Shown here: piece after piece, positions 1-15,300 of the stretch
Layout: every line of letters begins with the position of its first letter
How positions within the stretch are numbered: position 1 is the stretch's first letter
Assembly (NCBI GenBank): GCA_945861785.1
Contig: CAMAWD010000002.1
Location: forward strand, 155,146 to 219,145
Length of the DNA: 64,000 nt
Direction of reading: 5' to 3'
Source: Rhodoferax sp. OV413
GTDB lineage: Bacteria > Pseudomonadota > Gammaproteobacteria > Burkholderiales > Burkholderiaceae_C
Program-made: the position numbers and the translations under genes
Notes under the pieces: generated by a model
What the model was told of the DNA's origin: nothing
What the model saw: only the letters and a program-made list of their open reading frames with translations
The model's database searches: none

Positions 1-31
1 CCGATGCCTTCGAGCGCAGCGCCCGGTCGGT

Positions 32-868
32 TCAGCATGCCCTGGCACCGTCTCGCCACACCACCGGGAACAGCGCGTCGTCCATCGGCGCGCCGTCGGG
101 CAGGCGCTGCGCCAGCCCGGGAAATGGCGGCGACGTGCGCCAGTTGCGCACCGCCTGGCGCGCATCGTCACCCAGATAACGCGCCGAGAACACCCGCCGG
201 CGCTGGCCCGGGGCCGTGCCGCTGCTGGCGTGCAACGCCAGCATGTGAAACGCCACGGCGTCGCCGGGTTCCAGCGCCCAAGCCAATTGACGGAAATCCT
301 GCGGCTGCGCGTCGATGTCTGGCAGCTCGGCAAGTGTTCCGTCGGGGAACCACTTGGCCTGCTGGTCGCGGAAAGTGCGTGGCATGAACCAGGCGCCGGC
401 ATGGGAGCCCGCAACGAAGCGCAGCGTGCTGGTCAGGGGCACCGGGTCGACCGGGATCCAGAAACTCACGTTCTGGCGGCCACTGACGTTGTAGTAGGGC
501 TGGTCCTGGTGCCACGGCGTGGGCTGGCGGGTGCCGGCCTCCTTGACCAGCAGGTGGTCGTGGTACAGGCGCACGGTCTGGCTGCGCATCAACTGCGCGG
601 CGACGTAGGGCAGCGCGGAGCCAAGCAGGATCTCGCGGTATGCGGGGTTGTCCTGCCAGGTGCAGAAGTCCTCGACGAAACGACCCGGGTCGTCGGGCTG
701 GCTGGCCACCATGGCAAGCGCGCTCGGGTGCACCAGGTTGTGCTCGATGCCCTCGGCGAGGCGCTGGACTTGGTGCGCGGTGAGCGCTCCCCGCAAGACC
801 ACGGCACCATCACGCTGGTAGTCGTCGGCAGTGCCAACTGGCAGTCTCCGCATCGCCGGCCCGTGCAT
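32..868 (-). CDS. Phytanoyl-CoA dioxygenase (PhyH) family protein
   Basis: A 278-aa protein with the Fe(II)/2-oxoglutarate oxygenase core of the PhyH family. The proximal facial-triad residues are visible as H120 and D122 in PWHQDQPYY, the distal His is probably H213 in ALHASSG, and a basic stretch RRRVFSARY follows that normally binds 2-oxoglutarate. The family hydroxylates small molecules or acyl chains; the substrate here cannot be read from sequence. I chose the ATG at 868 because it overlaps the purL stop as TGATG, which suggests translational coupling. An upstream ATG at 910 would run inside purL, and an internal ATG at 853 is possible. It is the last gene seen in a purL-led leftward operon. 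Confidence 0.85.
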   Translation of the reverse strand: MHGPAMRRLPVGTADDYQRDGAVVLRGALTAHQVQRLAEGIEHNLVHPSALAMVASQPDDPGRFVEDFCTWQDNPAYREILLGSALPYVAAQLMRSQTVRLYHDHLLVKEAGTRQPTPWHQDQPYYNVSGRQNVSFWIPVDPVPLTSTLRFVAGSHAGAWFMPRTFRDQQAKWFPDGTLAELPDIDAQPQDFRQLAWALEPGDAVAFHMLALHASSGTAPGQRRRVFSARYLGDDARQAVRNWRTSPPFPGLAQRLPDGAPMDDALFPVVWRDGARAC

Positions 869-3800
869 CACCCCACCCACCTGCGCGCATTGCGCCACAA
901 CTGCATCCACGGGCTATGGATGTTTGGGTCCTGGTCGGTCCAGCCCATCTGGACATTGCGGAACACCCGCTCCGGGTGCGGCATGAGCGCGGTGAAGCGG
1001 CCGTCAAGCGTGGTCACGCCGGTCAATCCCCCCGGGCTGCCATTGGGGTTGAAGGGATAGGTTTCAGTCGCCGCGCCGCGGTTGTCGGTGAAACGCATCG
1101 CGGCAATCACCTTGGCCGCGTTGCCCCGGTAACGGAAGTTGGCAAACCCCTCGCCGTGCGCCACCGCAATCGGCAAGCGGCTGCCCGCCATGCCACGCAA
1201 AAACACGGACGCCGACTCCAGCACCTCGACCATCGACAGGCGGGCCTCGAAACGCTCGCTCTGGTTGGTGGTGAAACGTGGCCAGTCCTGGGCGCCGGGG
1301 ATGATGTCGGCCAGTTCGGCAAACATCTGGCAGCCGTTGCATACCCCGAGCCCGAAGGTGTCGCCGCGGCCGAAAAAGGCGCGAAACTGGTCGGCCAATT
1401 CGGGGTGGAAGGTGATGGACCGGGCCCAGCCGATGCCCGCACCCAGGGTGTCGCCGTAACTGAAACCACCGCAGGCCACCAGGCCCTGGTAGTCGGCCAG
1501 TGTGGTGCGCCCGGCGTGCAGGTCGCTCATGTGCACATCGAACGCGTCGAAACCAGCCTGGGTGAAGGCATAGGCCATCTCGACGTGCGAATTGACGCCC
1601 TGCTCGCGCAGCACCGCCACGCGGGGGCGGGACAAGGCCAGCGCAGGTGCTGAGGGTGCGGCGTCTGGCTTGAACGTCAGATACACGTGCAGACCAGGAT
1701 CCTGCGGATCGCCGGCTGCCGCGTGTTCGGCGTCTGCGCAGGCAGGGTTGTCGCGCCGCTGGTTGATTTTCCAGCTCACGGCGTCCCAGACCTGGTGCAG
1801 GTCTGGCAACGGGGCTGAAAAAACCAGCCGCGCGTCACGCCAGACCTGCAGTTCGCCGACACCCGACGGCATCGACGAGCCCGCCGGGCGGGTCTTGCCG
1901 ACCGCATGGCTGTGTTTGCTCAGGCCATGTTCACGCAGCACCTGCATCACCACATTGCGCTGCGCCGTGCGCACCTGCAGCAGCACGCCCAGCTCTTCGT
2001 TGAACAGGGCCTTGAGCGTGAGCTCGTCGCGGCGCGCCTGCACCTGCGATGCCCAGTTCTTGCTGTCACCCATCTCGGCCCGGCTGTCGGAGATGCCGTC
2101 GCCTTCGGTGACCAGCATGTCGACATTGAGGGCCACGCCCACATGGCCGGCAAAGGCCATCTCGCACGCGGTGGCAAACAGGCCACCGTCGCTGCGGTCG
2201 GGGTAGGCCAGGATCAGGCCTTGCGCGCGCAACGCGTTGACCGCAGCGACCAGTCGCACCAGGTCCTGCGGATCGTCCAGGTCCGGCACCTCGTTGCCCA
2301 CCTGGTCCAGCGTCTGGGCCAGGATGCTGCCGGCCATCCGGTTGCGGCCGTGGCCGAGGTCGACCAGCAGCAGCGAGGTGTCGGCTTCGCAGGCGTCGAG
2401 TTGTGGTGTCAGTGTGCCGCGCACGTCGGCCAGTGTGGCGAAGGCGCTGACGATCAGCGAGACCGGCGCTGTCACCTTGCGCTGTTCGCCCCCCTCCCCG
2501 TCGCGCCACTGGGTGCGCATGGACAGCGAGTCCTTGCCGACCGGAATCGAAATTCCCAAGGCCGGGCACAACTCCATGCCGACCGCGCGCACGGTGTCGA
2601 ACAAGGCTGCGTCCTCCCCCGGTTCTCCACAGGCCGCCATCCAGTTGGCCGACAGCTTGACACGCGGCAGCTCGATCGGTGCCGCAAGCAGGTTGGTGAT
2701 CGCCTCGGCCACGGCCATGCGGCCCGATGCCGGCGCGTCGATTGCGGCCAGCGGCGTGCGTTCGCCCATGGCCATGGCCTCGCCCTGGAAACCTGCAAAA
2801 TCCGCCAGCGTCACGGCGCAGTCCGCCACCGGAACCTGCCATGGGCCGACCATCTGGTCGCGGTGGCTCAAGGCCCCCACTGTGCGGTCGCCGATGGTGA
2901 TCAGAAAACGTTTGGAAGCGACCGTGGGATGGGCCAGCACTGCAATCGCCGCCTGTTGCAAACTCACGCCGGTGAGGTCCAGCGCCTGGAAACGGCGTGT
3001 GACGCGTTGCACGTCACGCTGCATGCGCGGCGGTTTGCCCAACAGCACCTCCATCGGCATGTCCACCGGGGGGGCGTTATCGGCGTCGGTCACGGTGAGC
3101 TGGCGCTCCGCAGTGGCAACGCCCACCACCGCGAACGGGCAGCGCTCGCGTTCGCACAGGGCGCGGAACAGCGCCAGCGATTCGGGCGCGATGGCCATGA
3201 CATACCGCTCCTGGCTCTCGTTGCACCAGATCTCCTTGGGCGCCATGCCGCGTTCTTCCAGCGGCACTGCGCGCAGGTCGAAACGTGCACCGCGCCCTGC
3301 ATCGTTGGTGAGTTCGGGGAAGGCGTTGGACAGGCCACCGGCGCCGACATCGTGGATAGCCAGGATCGGATTCGCGTCCTGCAGTGCCCAGCAGTGGTTG
3401 ATGACCTCCTGGGCGCGGCGCTGCATCTCGGGGTTTCCGCGCTGCACCGAATCGAAATCGAGGGCTGCGGAATTGGCGCCGGTGGCCATGGAACTGGCCG
3501 CGCTGCCGCCCATGCCGATGCGCATGCCCGGCCCGCCAAGCTGCACCAGCAGGCTGCCGGCGGCGAACGGGATCTTGTGTGTCAGCGTGGCGTCGATGGT
3601 GCCCACCCCGCCGGCAATCATGATTGGCTTGTGGTAACCGCGCTGGACCGTGTCGACGTCGGAGCTTACGGATTGTTCGTACTCCCGGAAGTAGCCCAGC
3701 AGGTTCGGCCGCCCGAACTCGTTGTTGAAGGCCGCCGCGCCCAGTGGCCCCTCGATCATGATCTGCAAGGGACTGGCGATGTGGTCCGGCCGCCCATAAG

Positions 3801-4884
3801 CCCGCACCTTGTCATCGAACTGAATCTTCGATACGGTGAAGCCGGCAAGGCCGGCCTTGGGCCGGGAGCCGCGCCCGGTTGCACCTTCGTCGCGGATCTC
3901 GCCGCCCGAACCCGTCGACGCGCCGGGAAACGGCGAGATGGCGGTTGGGTGGTTGTGGGTTTCCACCTTCATCAGCACATGCTGCAGCACCGGCTGGCTG
4001 CCGTAACGCGGTGGTGCAGCGCCATCGGTGGCCACGCGTGCCACAAAACGCTCGACCTCGCCGCCCTCCATCACCGAAGCATTGTCGGAATAAGCCACCA
4101 CCATGTGTTGCGGGTTGAGTTGGTGCGTGTTGCGGATCATGCCGAACAGGGAGTGCGGCTGGTCGGCGCCGTCAATGCTGAAACTCGCGTTGAAGATCTT
4201 GTGCCGGCAGTGTTCGCTGTTGGCCTGGGCGAACATCATCAACTCGACATCGGTCGGGTTGCGCGCCAGCCGCGTGAACGCCGCCAACAGGTAGTCGATC
4301 TCGTCATCGGCCAGCGCCAGGCCGAACGCGGTATTGGCCTGTTGCAGCGCGGCCTTGCCGCTGCCCAGCACGTCGATGCGCGCCAGAGGTGACGCCTCCA
4401 ACGCGTCGAACAGGTGCGCCGCCTGCGCCCGTGCGAACACGACGCTCTCGGTCATGCGGTCGTGCAGCAGATCGCCGAGGGCCTGCAGCTGTGCGGGCGT
4501 CAGCGCCGGTGGTTTGCCCAGCAATCCAGCCTTCAGTGAGATGCGGTATTCGGTGATGCGCTCGATCCGGTGCACCGCAAGCCCGCAGTTGTGCGCAATG
4601 TCGGTGGCCTTCGATGCCCAGGGCGACACCGTGCCCAGCCGGGGTGTCACAACCACCAGTTCGCCGTCCTCGGGGCCTTCATAGGGGTCACCATACGCCA
4701 GCAGCGCGGCCAATTGCGACAGTGCTGCCTGCGACTGGTCACCGTCTGCATGGACCACGTGCACGTAACGTGCAGCCAGTCCGTTGATCCTGGGGTGGAT
4801 GGCCTGCGCTGCGGGCAGCAACTGGCGCGCGCGAAACTGGCCCAGGGCGTTGGAGCCGGTGAAAAAGTGTGTCGTGGGGGTCAC
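868..4884 (-). CDS. purL: Phosphoribosylformylglycinamidine synthase (large, single-chain PurL)
   Basis: About 1,338 aa, the length of the proteobacterial single-chain enzyme. It makes FGAM from FGAR, glutamine and ATP in purine synthesis, in the cytosol. Visible parts in order: an N-terminal PurS-like segment, two AIRS-type ATP-binding halves (for example [20 protein letters not shown] and [10 protein letters not shown]), and a C-terminal class I glutaminase with nucleophile Cys in GVCNGCQM and the His/Glu pair in [10 protein letters not shown]. The open frame continues about 270 codons upstream, but that stretch is antisense to map and looks unlike PurL. The start chosen is GTG at 4884 ([10 protein letters not shown]), which matches the usual family N-terminus although no clear Shine-Dalgarno precedes it. 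It is divergent from map. Confidence 0.95.
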   Translation of the reverse strand: MTPTTHFFTGSNALGQFRARQLLPAAQAIHPRINGLAARYVHVVHADGDQSQAALSQLAALLAYGDPYEGPEDGELVVVTPRLGTVSPWASKATDIAHNCGLAVHRIERITEYRISLKAGLLGKPPALTPAQLQALGDLLHDRMTESVVFARAQAAHLFDALEASPLARIDVLGSGKAALQQANTAFGLALADDEIDYLLAAFTRLARNPTDVELMMFAQANSEHCRHKIFNASFSIDGADQPHSLFGMIRNTHQLNPQHMVVAYSDNASVMEGGEVERFVARVATDGAAPPRYGSQPVLQHVLMKVETHNHPTAISPFPGASTGSGGEIRDEGATGRGSRPKAGLAGFTVSKIQFDDKVRAYGRPDHIASPLQIMIEGPLGAAAFNNEFGRPNLLGYFREYEQSVSSDVDTVQRGYHKPIMIAGGVGTIDATLTHKIPFAAGSLLVQLGGPGMRIGMGGSAASSMATGANSAALDFDSVQRGNPEMQRRAQEVINHCWALQDANPILAIHDVGAGGLSNAFPELTNDAGRGARFDLRAVPLEERGMAPKEIWCNESQERYVMAIAPESLALFRALCERERCPFAVVGVATAERQLTVTDADNAPPVDMPMEVLLGKPPRMQRDVQRVTRRFQALDLTGVSLQQAAIAVLAHPTVASKRFLITIGDRTVGALSHRDQMVGPWQVPVADCAVTLADFAGFQGEAMAMGERTPLAAIDAPASGRMAVAEAITNLLAAPIELPRVKLSANWMAACGEPGEDAALFDTVRAVGMELCPALGISIPVGKDSLSMRTQWRDGEGGEQRKVTAPVSLIVSAFATLADVRGTLTPQLDACEADTSLLLVDLGHGRNRMAGSILAQTLDQVGNEVPDLDDPQDLVRLVAAVNALRAQGLILAYPDRSDGGLFATACEMAFAGHVGVALNVDMLVTEGDGISDSRAEMGDSKNWASQVQARRDELTLKALFNEELGVLLQVRTAQRNVVMQVLREHGLSKHSHAVGKTRPAGSSMPSGVGELQVWRDARLVFSAPLPDLHQVWDAVSWKINQRRDNPACADAEHAAAGDPQDPGLHVYLTFKPDAAPSAPALALSRPRVAVLREQGVNSHVEMAYAFTQAGFDAFDVHMSDLHAGRTTLADYQGLVACGGFSYGDTLGAGIGWARSITFHPELADQFRAFFGRGDTFGLGVCNGCQMFAELADIIPGAQDWPRFTTNQSERFEARLSMVEVLESASVFLRGMAGSRLPIAVAHGEGFANFRYRGNAAKVIAAMRFTDNRGAATETYPFNPNGSPGGLTGVTTLDGRFTALMPHPERVFRNVQMGWTDQDPNIHSPWMQLWRNARRWVG

Positions 4885-4986
4885 AAGGAGGGGCCTGAAA
4901 ACGTGGCAAGGAGGGAGGCGAAACCGGCGCCCACCAGGCATCGGGCTCAACCATCCGGCGGCTGGGGGCATTTTAGCGGTGCCCGA

Positions 4987-4995
4987 TGGGATAAT
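4987..4995 (+). promoter_or_regulatory. Extended -10 promoter of map (leaderless start predicted)
   Basis: TGG followed by GATAAT forms an extended -10 (TGn plus hexamer). The hexamer ends six bases before the A of the map ATG, so the expected transcription start coincides with the start codon at 5002. No good -35 is seen 16-18 bp upstream, as is common for extended -10 promoters. No Shine-Dalgarno is visible before the ATG. Confidence 0.4.
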
Positions 4996-5001
4996 TGACG
5001 G

Positions 5002-5811
5002 ATGACAATTACGTACAAAGATGCCCAAGGCATTGCCGCAATGCGCGTTGCAGGCCGCCTTGCCTCGGAAGTCCTGGATTTCCTCACGCCCCATGTGGCG
5101 TCTGGTGTGACCACCAATGCGCTGGACCAGCTGGCCCATGACTACATCACCGGTGTCCAACAATCGATCCCGGCGCCGCTGAACTACCGCGGTGGTGGCA
5201 ACACCCCTTACCCCAAGTCGATCTGCACCTCCGTCAACCACCAGGTTTGCCACGGCATTCCCAACAACAAGCCGCTCAAGCGTGGCGACATCGTCAACAT
5301 CGATGTCACCGTCATCAAGGACGGCTGGCATGGCGACACCAGCCGCATGTTTGTCGTCGGCGAGACATCGATCGCGGCGCGCCGCCTGTGTACCCTCACC
5401 TACGAGGCCATGTGGCGGGGCATCGTGATGGTCAAGCCCGGCGCGCGGCTGGGAGACATCGGGTGGGCAATCCAGAAGTTCGCCGAAGGCCATGGGTTCA
5501 GCGTGGTGCGCGAGTTCTGCGGCCACGGCATCGGCCGGGTGTTCCACGAGGAGCCGCAGGTGCTGCATTACGGCAAGCCCGGCACCCTCGAAGAACTCAA
5601 ACCCGGCATGACTTTCACCATCGAACCCATGATCAATGCCGGGCGCAAGGACATCAAGGACGGCCCGGAAAAAGATGGCTGGACCATCGTCACCAAGGAC
5701 CACTCCCTGTCAGCGCAATGGGAACACACGGTGCTGGTCACCGAGGCCGGTTACGAAGTCCTGACGCTGTCGGTGGGGAGCCCGCCCACGCCCGACTTCG
5801 CCGCCGCTTGA
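5002..5811 (+). CDS. map: Type I methionine aminopeptidase
   Basis: A 269-aa protein of standard type I length. It removes the initiator methionine from new proteins in the cytosol. The pita-bread fold metal ligands are recognisable: the two Asp ([18 protein letters not shown]), the His region [12 protein letters not shown], then the Glu in FTIEPMIN and the last Glu in [10 protein letters not shown]. No N-terminal zinc-finger extension is present. It starts 117 bp from the divergent purL and is followed by glnD on the same strand. The start is ATG at 5002, apparently without a leader. Confidence 0.96.
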   Translation: MTITYKDAQGIAAMRVAGRLASEVLDFLTPHVASGVTTNALDQLAHDYITGVQQSIPAPLNYRGGGNTPYPKSICTSVNHQVCHGIPNNKPLKRGDIVNIDVTVIKDGWHGDTSRMFVVGETSIAARRLCTLTYEAMWRGIVMVKPGARLGDIGWAIQKFAEGHGFSVVREFCGHGIGRVFHEEPQVLHYGKPGTLEELKPGMTFTIEPMINAGRKDIKDGPEKDGWTIVTKDHSLSAQWEHTVLVTEAGYEVLTLSVGSPPTPDFAAA

Positions 5812-5888
5812 CGCGTGGCTGAGCATCGCACAGCGTTGCGCGGAGTTTGTCTTGGGAACGGGTGCCCTGGCATGCACGGACATCGACC

Positions 5889-8462
5889 ATGCTGAACACC
5901 CAACAACTGCGCGATGACTACCGCCGCGACAAGAAGGCGGTGCAGGCGGCCATGCTGGCCAGCGGCGCGTCGACCCGCGGCGCAAGCGGCGCACTGCACC
6001 GGTTGGCTGCGCTGGCAGACGCCACACTGCAGATTCTGTGGGAGCACGCCGGCCTGGCCGGGCAACACGCCCTGGTGGCCGTTGGCGGATACGGGCGCGG
6101 CGAGTTGTTCCCCCACTCCGATGTCGATGTGCTCGTGCTGTTGCCAGACGAACACGATCCCGACATCGACCCGCAACTCAAGGCCCATATCGAGGCCTTC
6201 ATCGGCAGCTGCTGGGACAGCGGTCTGGAGATCGGCTCCAGTGTGCGCACTGTTTCGCAGTGCATGGCCGAAGCCACCAAGGATGTCACGGTCCAGACGG
6301 CGCTGCTGGAGTCACGCCTGGTTACCGGCGATTCGCACCTGTTCGGTCGCATGCGCGAGCACCTGCACCTGGCCATGGACCCGCGCGCTTTTTTCGTTGC
6401 CAAGACACTGGAGATGCGCCAGCGCCACAGCAAATTCGAGGAAACACCTTATGCCCTGGAGCCCAACTGCAAGGAGTCGCCAGGCGGCCTGCGCGACCTG
6501 CAGGTGGTGTTGTGGGTTGCCAAGGCTGCCAGCCTGGGCCGCAACTGGGACGAACTCGCCCGCAAGGGCCTGCTCACCGCCTTCGAAGCCAAGCAGGTCA
6601 AGCGCAACGAGGCCCTGCTGCGCCTGATCCGGGTGCGCCTGCACCTGCTGGCCGACCGGCGCGAGGACCGCCTGGTGTTCGATCTGCAAACGGCGGTTGC
6701 GGAATCTTTCGGGTATGTGTCGACCACCGGTGCGGTGCGGGCCAGCGAGGCCCTGATGCGGCGGTACTACTGGGCTGCCAAGGCCGTGTCGCAGCTCAAC
6801 CAGGTTCTGCTGCTCAACCTGGAGGACCGCCTGTACCCGTCCAAGCAGGAGCCGCGGGCGATCAACGAACGCTTCAACGACAACGCCGGCATGATCGAGG
6901 TGGCCAGCGACGACCTGTACCTGCGCCAGCCCCAGACCATCCTCGAGACATTTCTGCTCGCCCAGACCACACCCGGCATCAAGGGTCTGTCGAGCCGCAC
7001 CTTGCGCGCCCTGTACAACGCCCGCGGCGTGATGGACGGAAAGTTCCGCAAGGACCCCGTCAACCGCGCCACCTTCCGCAAGATCATCATGCAGCACGAC
7101 GGCATCACCCATGCCATGCGGCTGATGAACCAGACCTCGGTGCTCGGGCGCTACCTGTGGGTGTTCCGGCGCATCGTCGGGCAGATGCAGCATGACCTGT
7201 TCCATGTCTACACGGTCGACCAGCACATCCTGATGGTGTTGCGCAACGTACGGCGGTTCTTCATCGTCGAACATGCCCATGAGTACCCGTTTTGCTCGCA
7301 GCTCGCGGCCGGCTGGGACAAGCCCTGGGTGCTTTACGTGGCCGCCTTGTTCCATGACATTGCCAAGGGCCGTGGTGGTGACCATTCAGAACTCGGAGCG
7401 CAGGAGGTGCGGCGCTTTTGCCGCGACCACGTCATCGAGCGCGAAGACGCCCGCATGATCGAATTCCTGGTGCAGGAACACCTGTCGATGAGCCATACCG
7501 CGCAAAAGGCCGACTTGTCCGATCCCGACGTCATTCGCGCCTTTGCAGCCAAGGTCGGCACCGAGCGCCGGCTCACCGCGCTCTACCTGCTGACCGTGGC
7601 CGACATCCGCGGCACCTCGCCCAAGGTGTGGAACGCCTGGAAGGGCAAGTTGCTCGAAGACCTGTTCCGGCTGACCCAGCGCGCACTCGGCGGAGGCGCA
7701 CCCGACCCGGATGCGGAAGTCGAGGCGCGCAAGCGCGAGGCATTGGTAATGATTGCCTTGTACGCCCTTCCGTTCGAGGCGCACAAATTCCTGTGGGACA
7801 CACTGGACGTCGGGTATTTCATGCGCCACGATGCGTCCGACATCGCCTGGCATACCCGCCACCTGTCGCGCTGCGTCGGCGCCGACAAGTCGGTGGTGCG
7901 GGCGCGCCGTTCGCCGGTGGGCGAGGGCCTGCAGGTGCTGGTCTACACCCGCGACCAGCCCGACCTTTTTGCGCGCATCTGTGGCTACTTCGACCATGGC
8001 GGGTTCAGCATCCTGGACGCCCGCGTGCACACGGCGCGCAACGGGTATGCGCTCGACACCTTCCAGATCGTCACCAGCACGCCGCCCGACCAGTACCGCG
8101 AACTCACCAGCCAGGTCGAAAATGGTCTGGCTGCGGCCATCGCCCAGACCGGCCCCCTGCGCGAGCCCAGCCGCGGTCGCGTGTCACGCCGTGTCAAGAG
8201 TTTCCCGATTGCACCGCGCGTGACCTTGCGGCCGGACGAAAAAGCCCAGCGCTGGCTGCTCAACATCTCGGCCAGCGACCGGGTTGGACTGCTCTATTCG
8301 GTGGCCCGCGTGTTGGCCAGACACAACATCAACCTGCAACTGGCCAAGATCGCCACACTCGGCGAGCGGGTGGACGACACTTTCCTGATCAACGGCGCCG
8401 AGTTGCAGCACAACCGTGCGCAGATTGAGGTCGAAACCGAGCTGCTGCAGGCGCTGGCCTGA
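5889..8462 (+). CDS. glnD: Bifunctional [PII] uridylyltransferase / uridylyl-removing enzyme
   Basis: An 857-aa protein of the normal GlnD length and order. A nucleotidyltransferase core comes first ([20 protein letters not shown] near residue 65), then a GlnD helical domain, an HD phosphohydrolase domain ([18 protein letters not shown] near residue 487), and two C-terminal ACT domains (near residues 680 and 790) that sense glutamine. It uridylylates PII at low glutamine and removes UMP at high glutamine, so it is the nitrogen sensor. The start chosen is ATG at 5889 ([13 protein letters not shown]). An in-frame ATG at 5847 would add 14 residues that do not look like the family. It lies 77 bp after map and converges on def. 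Confidence 0.96.
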   Translation: MLNTQQLRDDYRRDKKAVQAAMLASGASTRGASGALHRLAALADATLQILWEHAGLAGQHALVAVGGYGRGELFPHSDVDVLVLLPDEHDPDIDPQLKAHIEAFIGSCWDSGLEIGSSVRTVSQCMAEATKDVTVQTALLESRLVTGDSHLFGRMREHLHLAMDPRAFFVAKTLEMRQRHSKFEETPYALEPNCKESPGGLRDLQVVLWVAKAASLGRNWDELARKGLLTAFEAKQVKRNEALLRLIRVRLHLLADRREDRLVFDLQTAVAESFGYVSTTGAVRASEALMRRYYWAAKAVSQLNQVLLLNLEDRLYPSKQEPRAINERFNDNAGMIEVASDDLYLRQPQTILETFLLAQTTPGIKGLSSRTLRALYNARGVMDGKFRKDPVNRATFRKIIMQHDGITHAMRLMNQTSVLGRYLWVFRRIVGQMQHDLFHVYTVDQHILMVLRNVRRFFIVEHAHEYPFCSQLAAGWDKPWVLYVAALFHDIAKGRGGDHSELGAQEVRRFCRDHVIEREDARMIEFLVQEHLSMSHTAQKADLSDPDVIRAFAAKVGTERRLTALYLLTVADIRGTSPKVWNAWKGKLLEDLFRLTQRALGGGAPDPDAEVEARKREALVMIALYALPFEAHKFLWDTLDVGYFMRHDASDIAWHTRHLSRCVGADKSVVRARRSPVGEGLQVLVYTRDQPDLFARICGYFDHGGFSILDARVHTARNGYALDTFQIVTSTPPDQYRELTSQVENGLAAAIAQTGPLREPSRGRVSRRVKSFPIAPRVTLRPDEKAQRWLLNISASDRVGLLYSVARVLARHNINLQLAKIATLGERVDDTFLINGAELQHNRAQIEVETELLQALA

Positions 8463-8502
8463 GCGCAACCAGGCCAGGCCACGAGCCGGCCAGACCGACA
8501 GC

Positions 8503-8529
8503 CGCTACAGGCGCTACAGGCGCTACAGG
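8503..8529. repeat. Three tandem copies of a 9-bp unit (CGCTACAGG)
   Basis: Three perfect head-to-tail copies of CGCTACAGG lie in the 93-bp gap between the convergent glnD and def genes. A short satellite of this kind can vary in copy number. No coding frame or terminator is evident around it. Confidence 0.8.
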
Positions 8530-8555
8530 CGCAGCCTGCGACACCGGCAGGGCTG

Positions 8556-12249
<3,694 letters not shown>

Positions 12250-12254
<5 letters not shown>

Positions 12255-12373
12255 TCAATAACCTCCGTGCTGCGCACTGCGGTGCGATTCGCCTTGGGAG
12301 CGGCCCGGCGGCTCATTCAGGAACCTCCGTGCTGCGCACTGCGGTGCGAATCGCCTTGGGAGCGGCCCGGCGG
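12250..12373. repeat. Tandem 62-bp direct duplication between smc and zipA
   Basis: Two adjacent 62-bp copies (12250-12311 and 12312-12373) differ at three positions by my alignment. Each carries a short hairpin (CGCAC-TGCG-GTGCG) and, read leftward, a GGAGGT Shine-Dalgarno followed by an ATG. The high identity suggests recent duplication. The repeat unit coincides almost exactly with one mini-ORF. Confidence 0.9.
12251..12316 (-). CDS. Mini-ORF 2: 21-aa peptide, possible leader to zipA
   Basis: ATG to TGA, 21 codons, starting MSRRAAPKANRTAVR, strongly basic. It is preceded by its own GGAGGT, its ATG overlaps the stop of mini-ORF 1 (ATGA), and its stop overlaps the zipA ATG (ATGA). It is nearly identical to mini-ORF 1. 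It could be a translated leader that couples zipA to smc, or simply the by-product of a duplicated ribosome-binding segment. No known family is recognised. Confidence 0.4.
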
Positions 12374-12378
12374 CTCAT
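12313..12378 (-). CDS. Mini-ORF 1: 21-aa peptide after smc
   Basis: ATG to TGA, 21 codons, starting MSRRAAPKAIRTAVR. It begins 6 bp after the smc stop; a second in-frame ATG sits immediately upstream at 12381. The stop overlaps the start of mini-ORF 2 as ATGA. It differs from mini-ORF 2 at two residues (I/N and P/I). Same alternatives as for mini-ORF 2. Confidence 0.4.
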   Translation of the reverse strand: MSRRAAPKAIRTAVRSTEVPE

Positions 12379-12384
12379 CATCGA

Positions 12385-15300
12385 TCAGGCCGTTTCCGCC
12401 ATGGTGACCGCCGCGTCCATGTCGACCGCAACAATCCGGGAGACACCCTGCTCCTGCATGGTGACCCCGATCAGTTGTTCGGCCATTTCCATGGCGATCT
12501 TGTTGTGGCTGATGAAAAGGAACTGGGTGTCCCGGCTCATGCTGGTAACGAGTTTGGCGTAACGTTCGGTGTTGGCGTCGTCCAGCGGCGCATCGACCTC
12601 GTCGAGCAGGCAGAAAGGCGCCGGGTTGAGCTGGAAGATCGCAAACACGAGCGCGATGGCCGTCAAGGCCTTTTCGCCGCCGGAAAGCAGGTGGATGGTC
12701 TGGTTCTTCTTGCCCGGCGGCTGGGCGATCACCTGCACGCCAGAGTCGAGGATCTCGTCGCCGGTGATCACCAGCCGCGCGTTGCCGCCACCGAACAGTT
12801 CGGGGAACATCTTGCCGAAATGGGTGTTCACCGTGTCGAAAGTGGCCGAGAGCAATTGGCGCGTTTCGCCGTCGATCTTGCGGATGGCGTCCTCGAGCGT
12901 GGTCATGGCCTCGTTCAGGTCGGCCGACTGCGCGTCCAGGAACTGCTTGCGCTCCCCCGCGGTGGTCAGTTCGTCGAGCGCAGCAAGGTTCACCGCCCCC
13001 AGCTCCGCAATTTGCAGGTTCAAGCGGTCAATCGCCGACTGCAGGCCGGCCAGCCGGACATTGCCCTGCGCAATCGACGCAGCCAGCGGCTCGATCCCGG
13101 CGTGGGCGTCGTCGAGCAATTGCTGGTACTGCTCGCAACCCAGCCGGGCCGCCTGTTCCTTCAGCTGCAGCTCGGTGATGCGCTGGCGCAGCGGGTCGAG
13201 TTCGCGCTCGAGTTGCAAGCGCCGCTCGTCGCTTCCGCGCAGCTTGGCAGTCAGGTCGTCGTATTCGCTGCGCTGGGCAGCCAGGGCCCGTTCACGGTCG
13301 AGTTTGACGGCCAGGGCGTTCTGGAGCCCGGCCTGGGCAGCGGCGTCGGTCAGCCGCACCAGCTCCTCGTGGGCATGCTGCTCTTCGAGCGACAGGGATT
13401 GGGCCTGTTGCACTGCGGTCTCGACGGCGCGCTGCAGCTCGGCTTGGCGCACCTGCAGGCTGCGCATGGCAAAACCCGCTTCCTGGGCCCGGCGTTCGAC
13501 CTGGCGTTGTTGTTCGCGGCTCTCCGACAATTTGCCCTGGGCCAGCAACACACGCTCGTCGAGCTGGGCGTGGCGCTCCTGCGTATCTGCAAGCTGCATG
13601 TCGAGCTCTTCGAAACGGGCCTCGGCGGTGATGCGCCGCTGGTCGAGGTCTGCGAGCTGGGCGTCGAGTTCGGTGAGCTCCCCGCTGAGTTGCTCGTTGC
13701 GGGCCCGCGCCTGGTCTGCCAACTGGCGCAGCCGCAGCACCTGCACCTGCAGGTCGTGCGCCCGAGCTTGGCTCTGGGTGGCGTCGCGGCGCAGTTGCAC
13801 CAGCGATTGCGAGGCCTCTGCATATGCCGACTCGGCACGCGCGAGCGCCTGGCGCGACTGCTCGCCGATCAGCACCTGCGCACGCAACTGCTTTTCGAGG
13901 TTTTCGATTTCCTGGGCGCGGGCCAATAGTCCGGCCTGTTCGGAGTCGGGGGCGTAGAAACTGACGCTGTGCAGGGTTACCGTATGGCCGGCGGGCACAT
14001 AGATGGCCTGCCCGGCCTGTAACTGGCCGCGCTGCGCGATCGCTTCATCCAGACCAGGGGCGGTGAAACACCCCTCGAGCCAGTCCCGCAGAACGGCCCC
14101 CTGCCCGGCATCGTGCGGGCGCAACAAGTTGGACAGGCCCGGCAGCGTCGATGCCGGTGCCGGTGCGCCCGCTGGTGGCGGGCTGAAAAAAGTGAGTTTG
14201 GCCGGTGGCGCGTCGCTGGCGAAAGCCCGCACCCGCTCCAGTACCGAGACCTCCAGGGCGCCCAGGCGTTCGCGCAGGGCGGCCTCGATGGCATTTTCCC
14301 AGCCCGGCTCCACATGCAGGCGGCTCCAAAGGGCTGGCATCTGCTCCAGACCGTGCTTGCCCAGCCAGGGGCGCAACTTGCCATCGGTGCGGACTTTGTC
14401 CTGCAAGGCCTTGAGGGCCTCCATACGCGCCGCCAGCGTGGCGTGGCGCGAGGACTCGGTATTCACGGCCTGCTGGTGGTTGCGGCGCGCTTCGTCAAGG
14501 GCCGGCACGGCGTCCTGCAACTCGTGCATGCGGGCGTCGTCCATGGCGGCGGTTTCCTGGGCCTGCTCCATCTGGGCCTGGAGTTGGACCAACACGGTTT
14601 CATCGGGAACTGCCAGTGCCTTCTGGTCTGCGCCGATGCGTTCGCGGCGGCTCGACATCTGGCGCGTCTGTTCCTGCACACTGCGTTGCTCGGCGGCCAG
14701 CACCTGGATCTGCTGCTGCACTTGGGCCACGGCGCTGCGCTGCTCGCTCGCGGCCGACTGGGCCACTCGCAAAGCGTCTTCCAGTTCTGGCAGCTGCTGC
14801 GCGTGGTCCTCGACCTGGGCCGACAGGACCTCGCTGTCTTCCTGGGCGCGGCCGGCGCGCTCAATGAGTTCGCCGATCTCGGTTTCGGCATCCTGCTTGC
14901 GGGTGCCCCACTGGGCCAGTTGCTCCTTCAGGCTGGCCAGGCGCTGCAGGGCACGTTGGCGGCCTTCGACCACAAAGCGGATCTCGGCCTCGAGCTTGCC
15001 CACCTCGGTGCTCGCCTCATAAAGCAGTCCCTGTGCCTGATTGACCTGGTCGCCGGCCGCATAGTGCGCCTGGCGAACTGTTTCGAGGTCGGCCTCGATG
15101 CGACGCAGGTCGGCGACACGGCTCTCCATGGCGAGCGCGGCCGCCGCTGCGTCAACCTTGACCCGCGCCTGCTCGGCCTGGGCCTCGGCCAGCCGCAAAT
15201 ACCACAACTGGTGCTGCTTGAGCGCGACATCGGCCTGGAATGCCTTGTACTTATGCGCCACCTCGGCCTGCTTTTCCAGCCGCTCCAGGTTGGCGCCCAA

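Noticed and set aside
1906..4392. 828-codon open frame on the plus strand across purL
   Set aside because: It is the antisense of a clearly real PurL; long antisense frames are expected at this G+C, and its protein is His/Arg/Gln-rich without family motifs.
4885..5703. N-terminal extension of purL by about 270 codons
   Set aside because: Antisense to map and without PurL similarity; the family N-terminus fits GTG at 4884.
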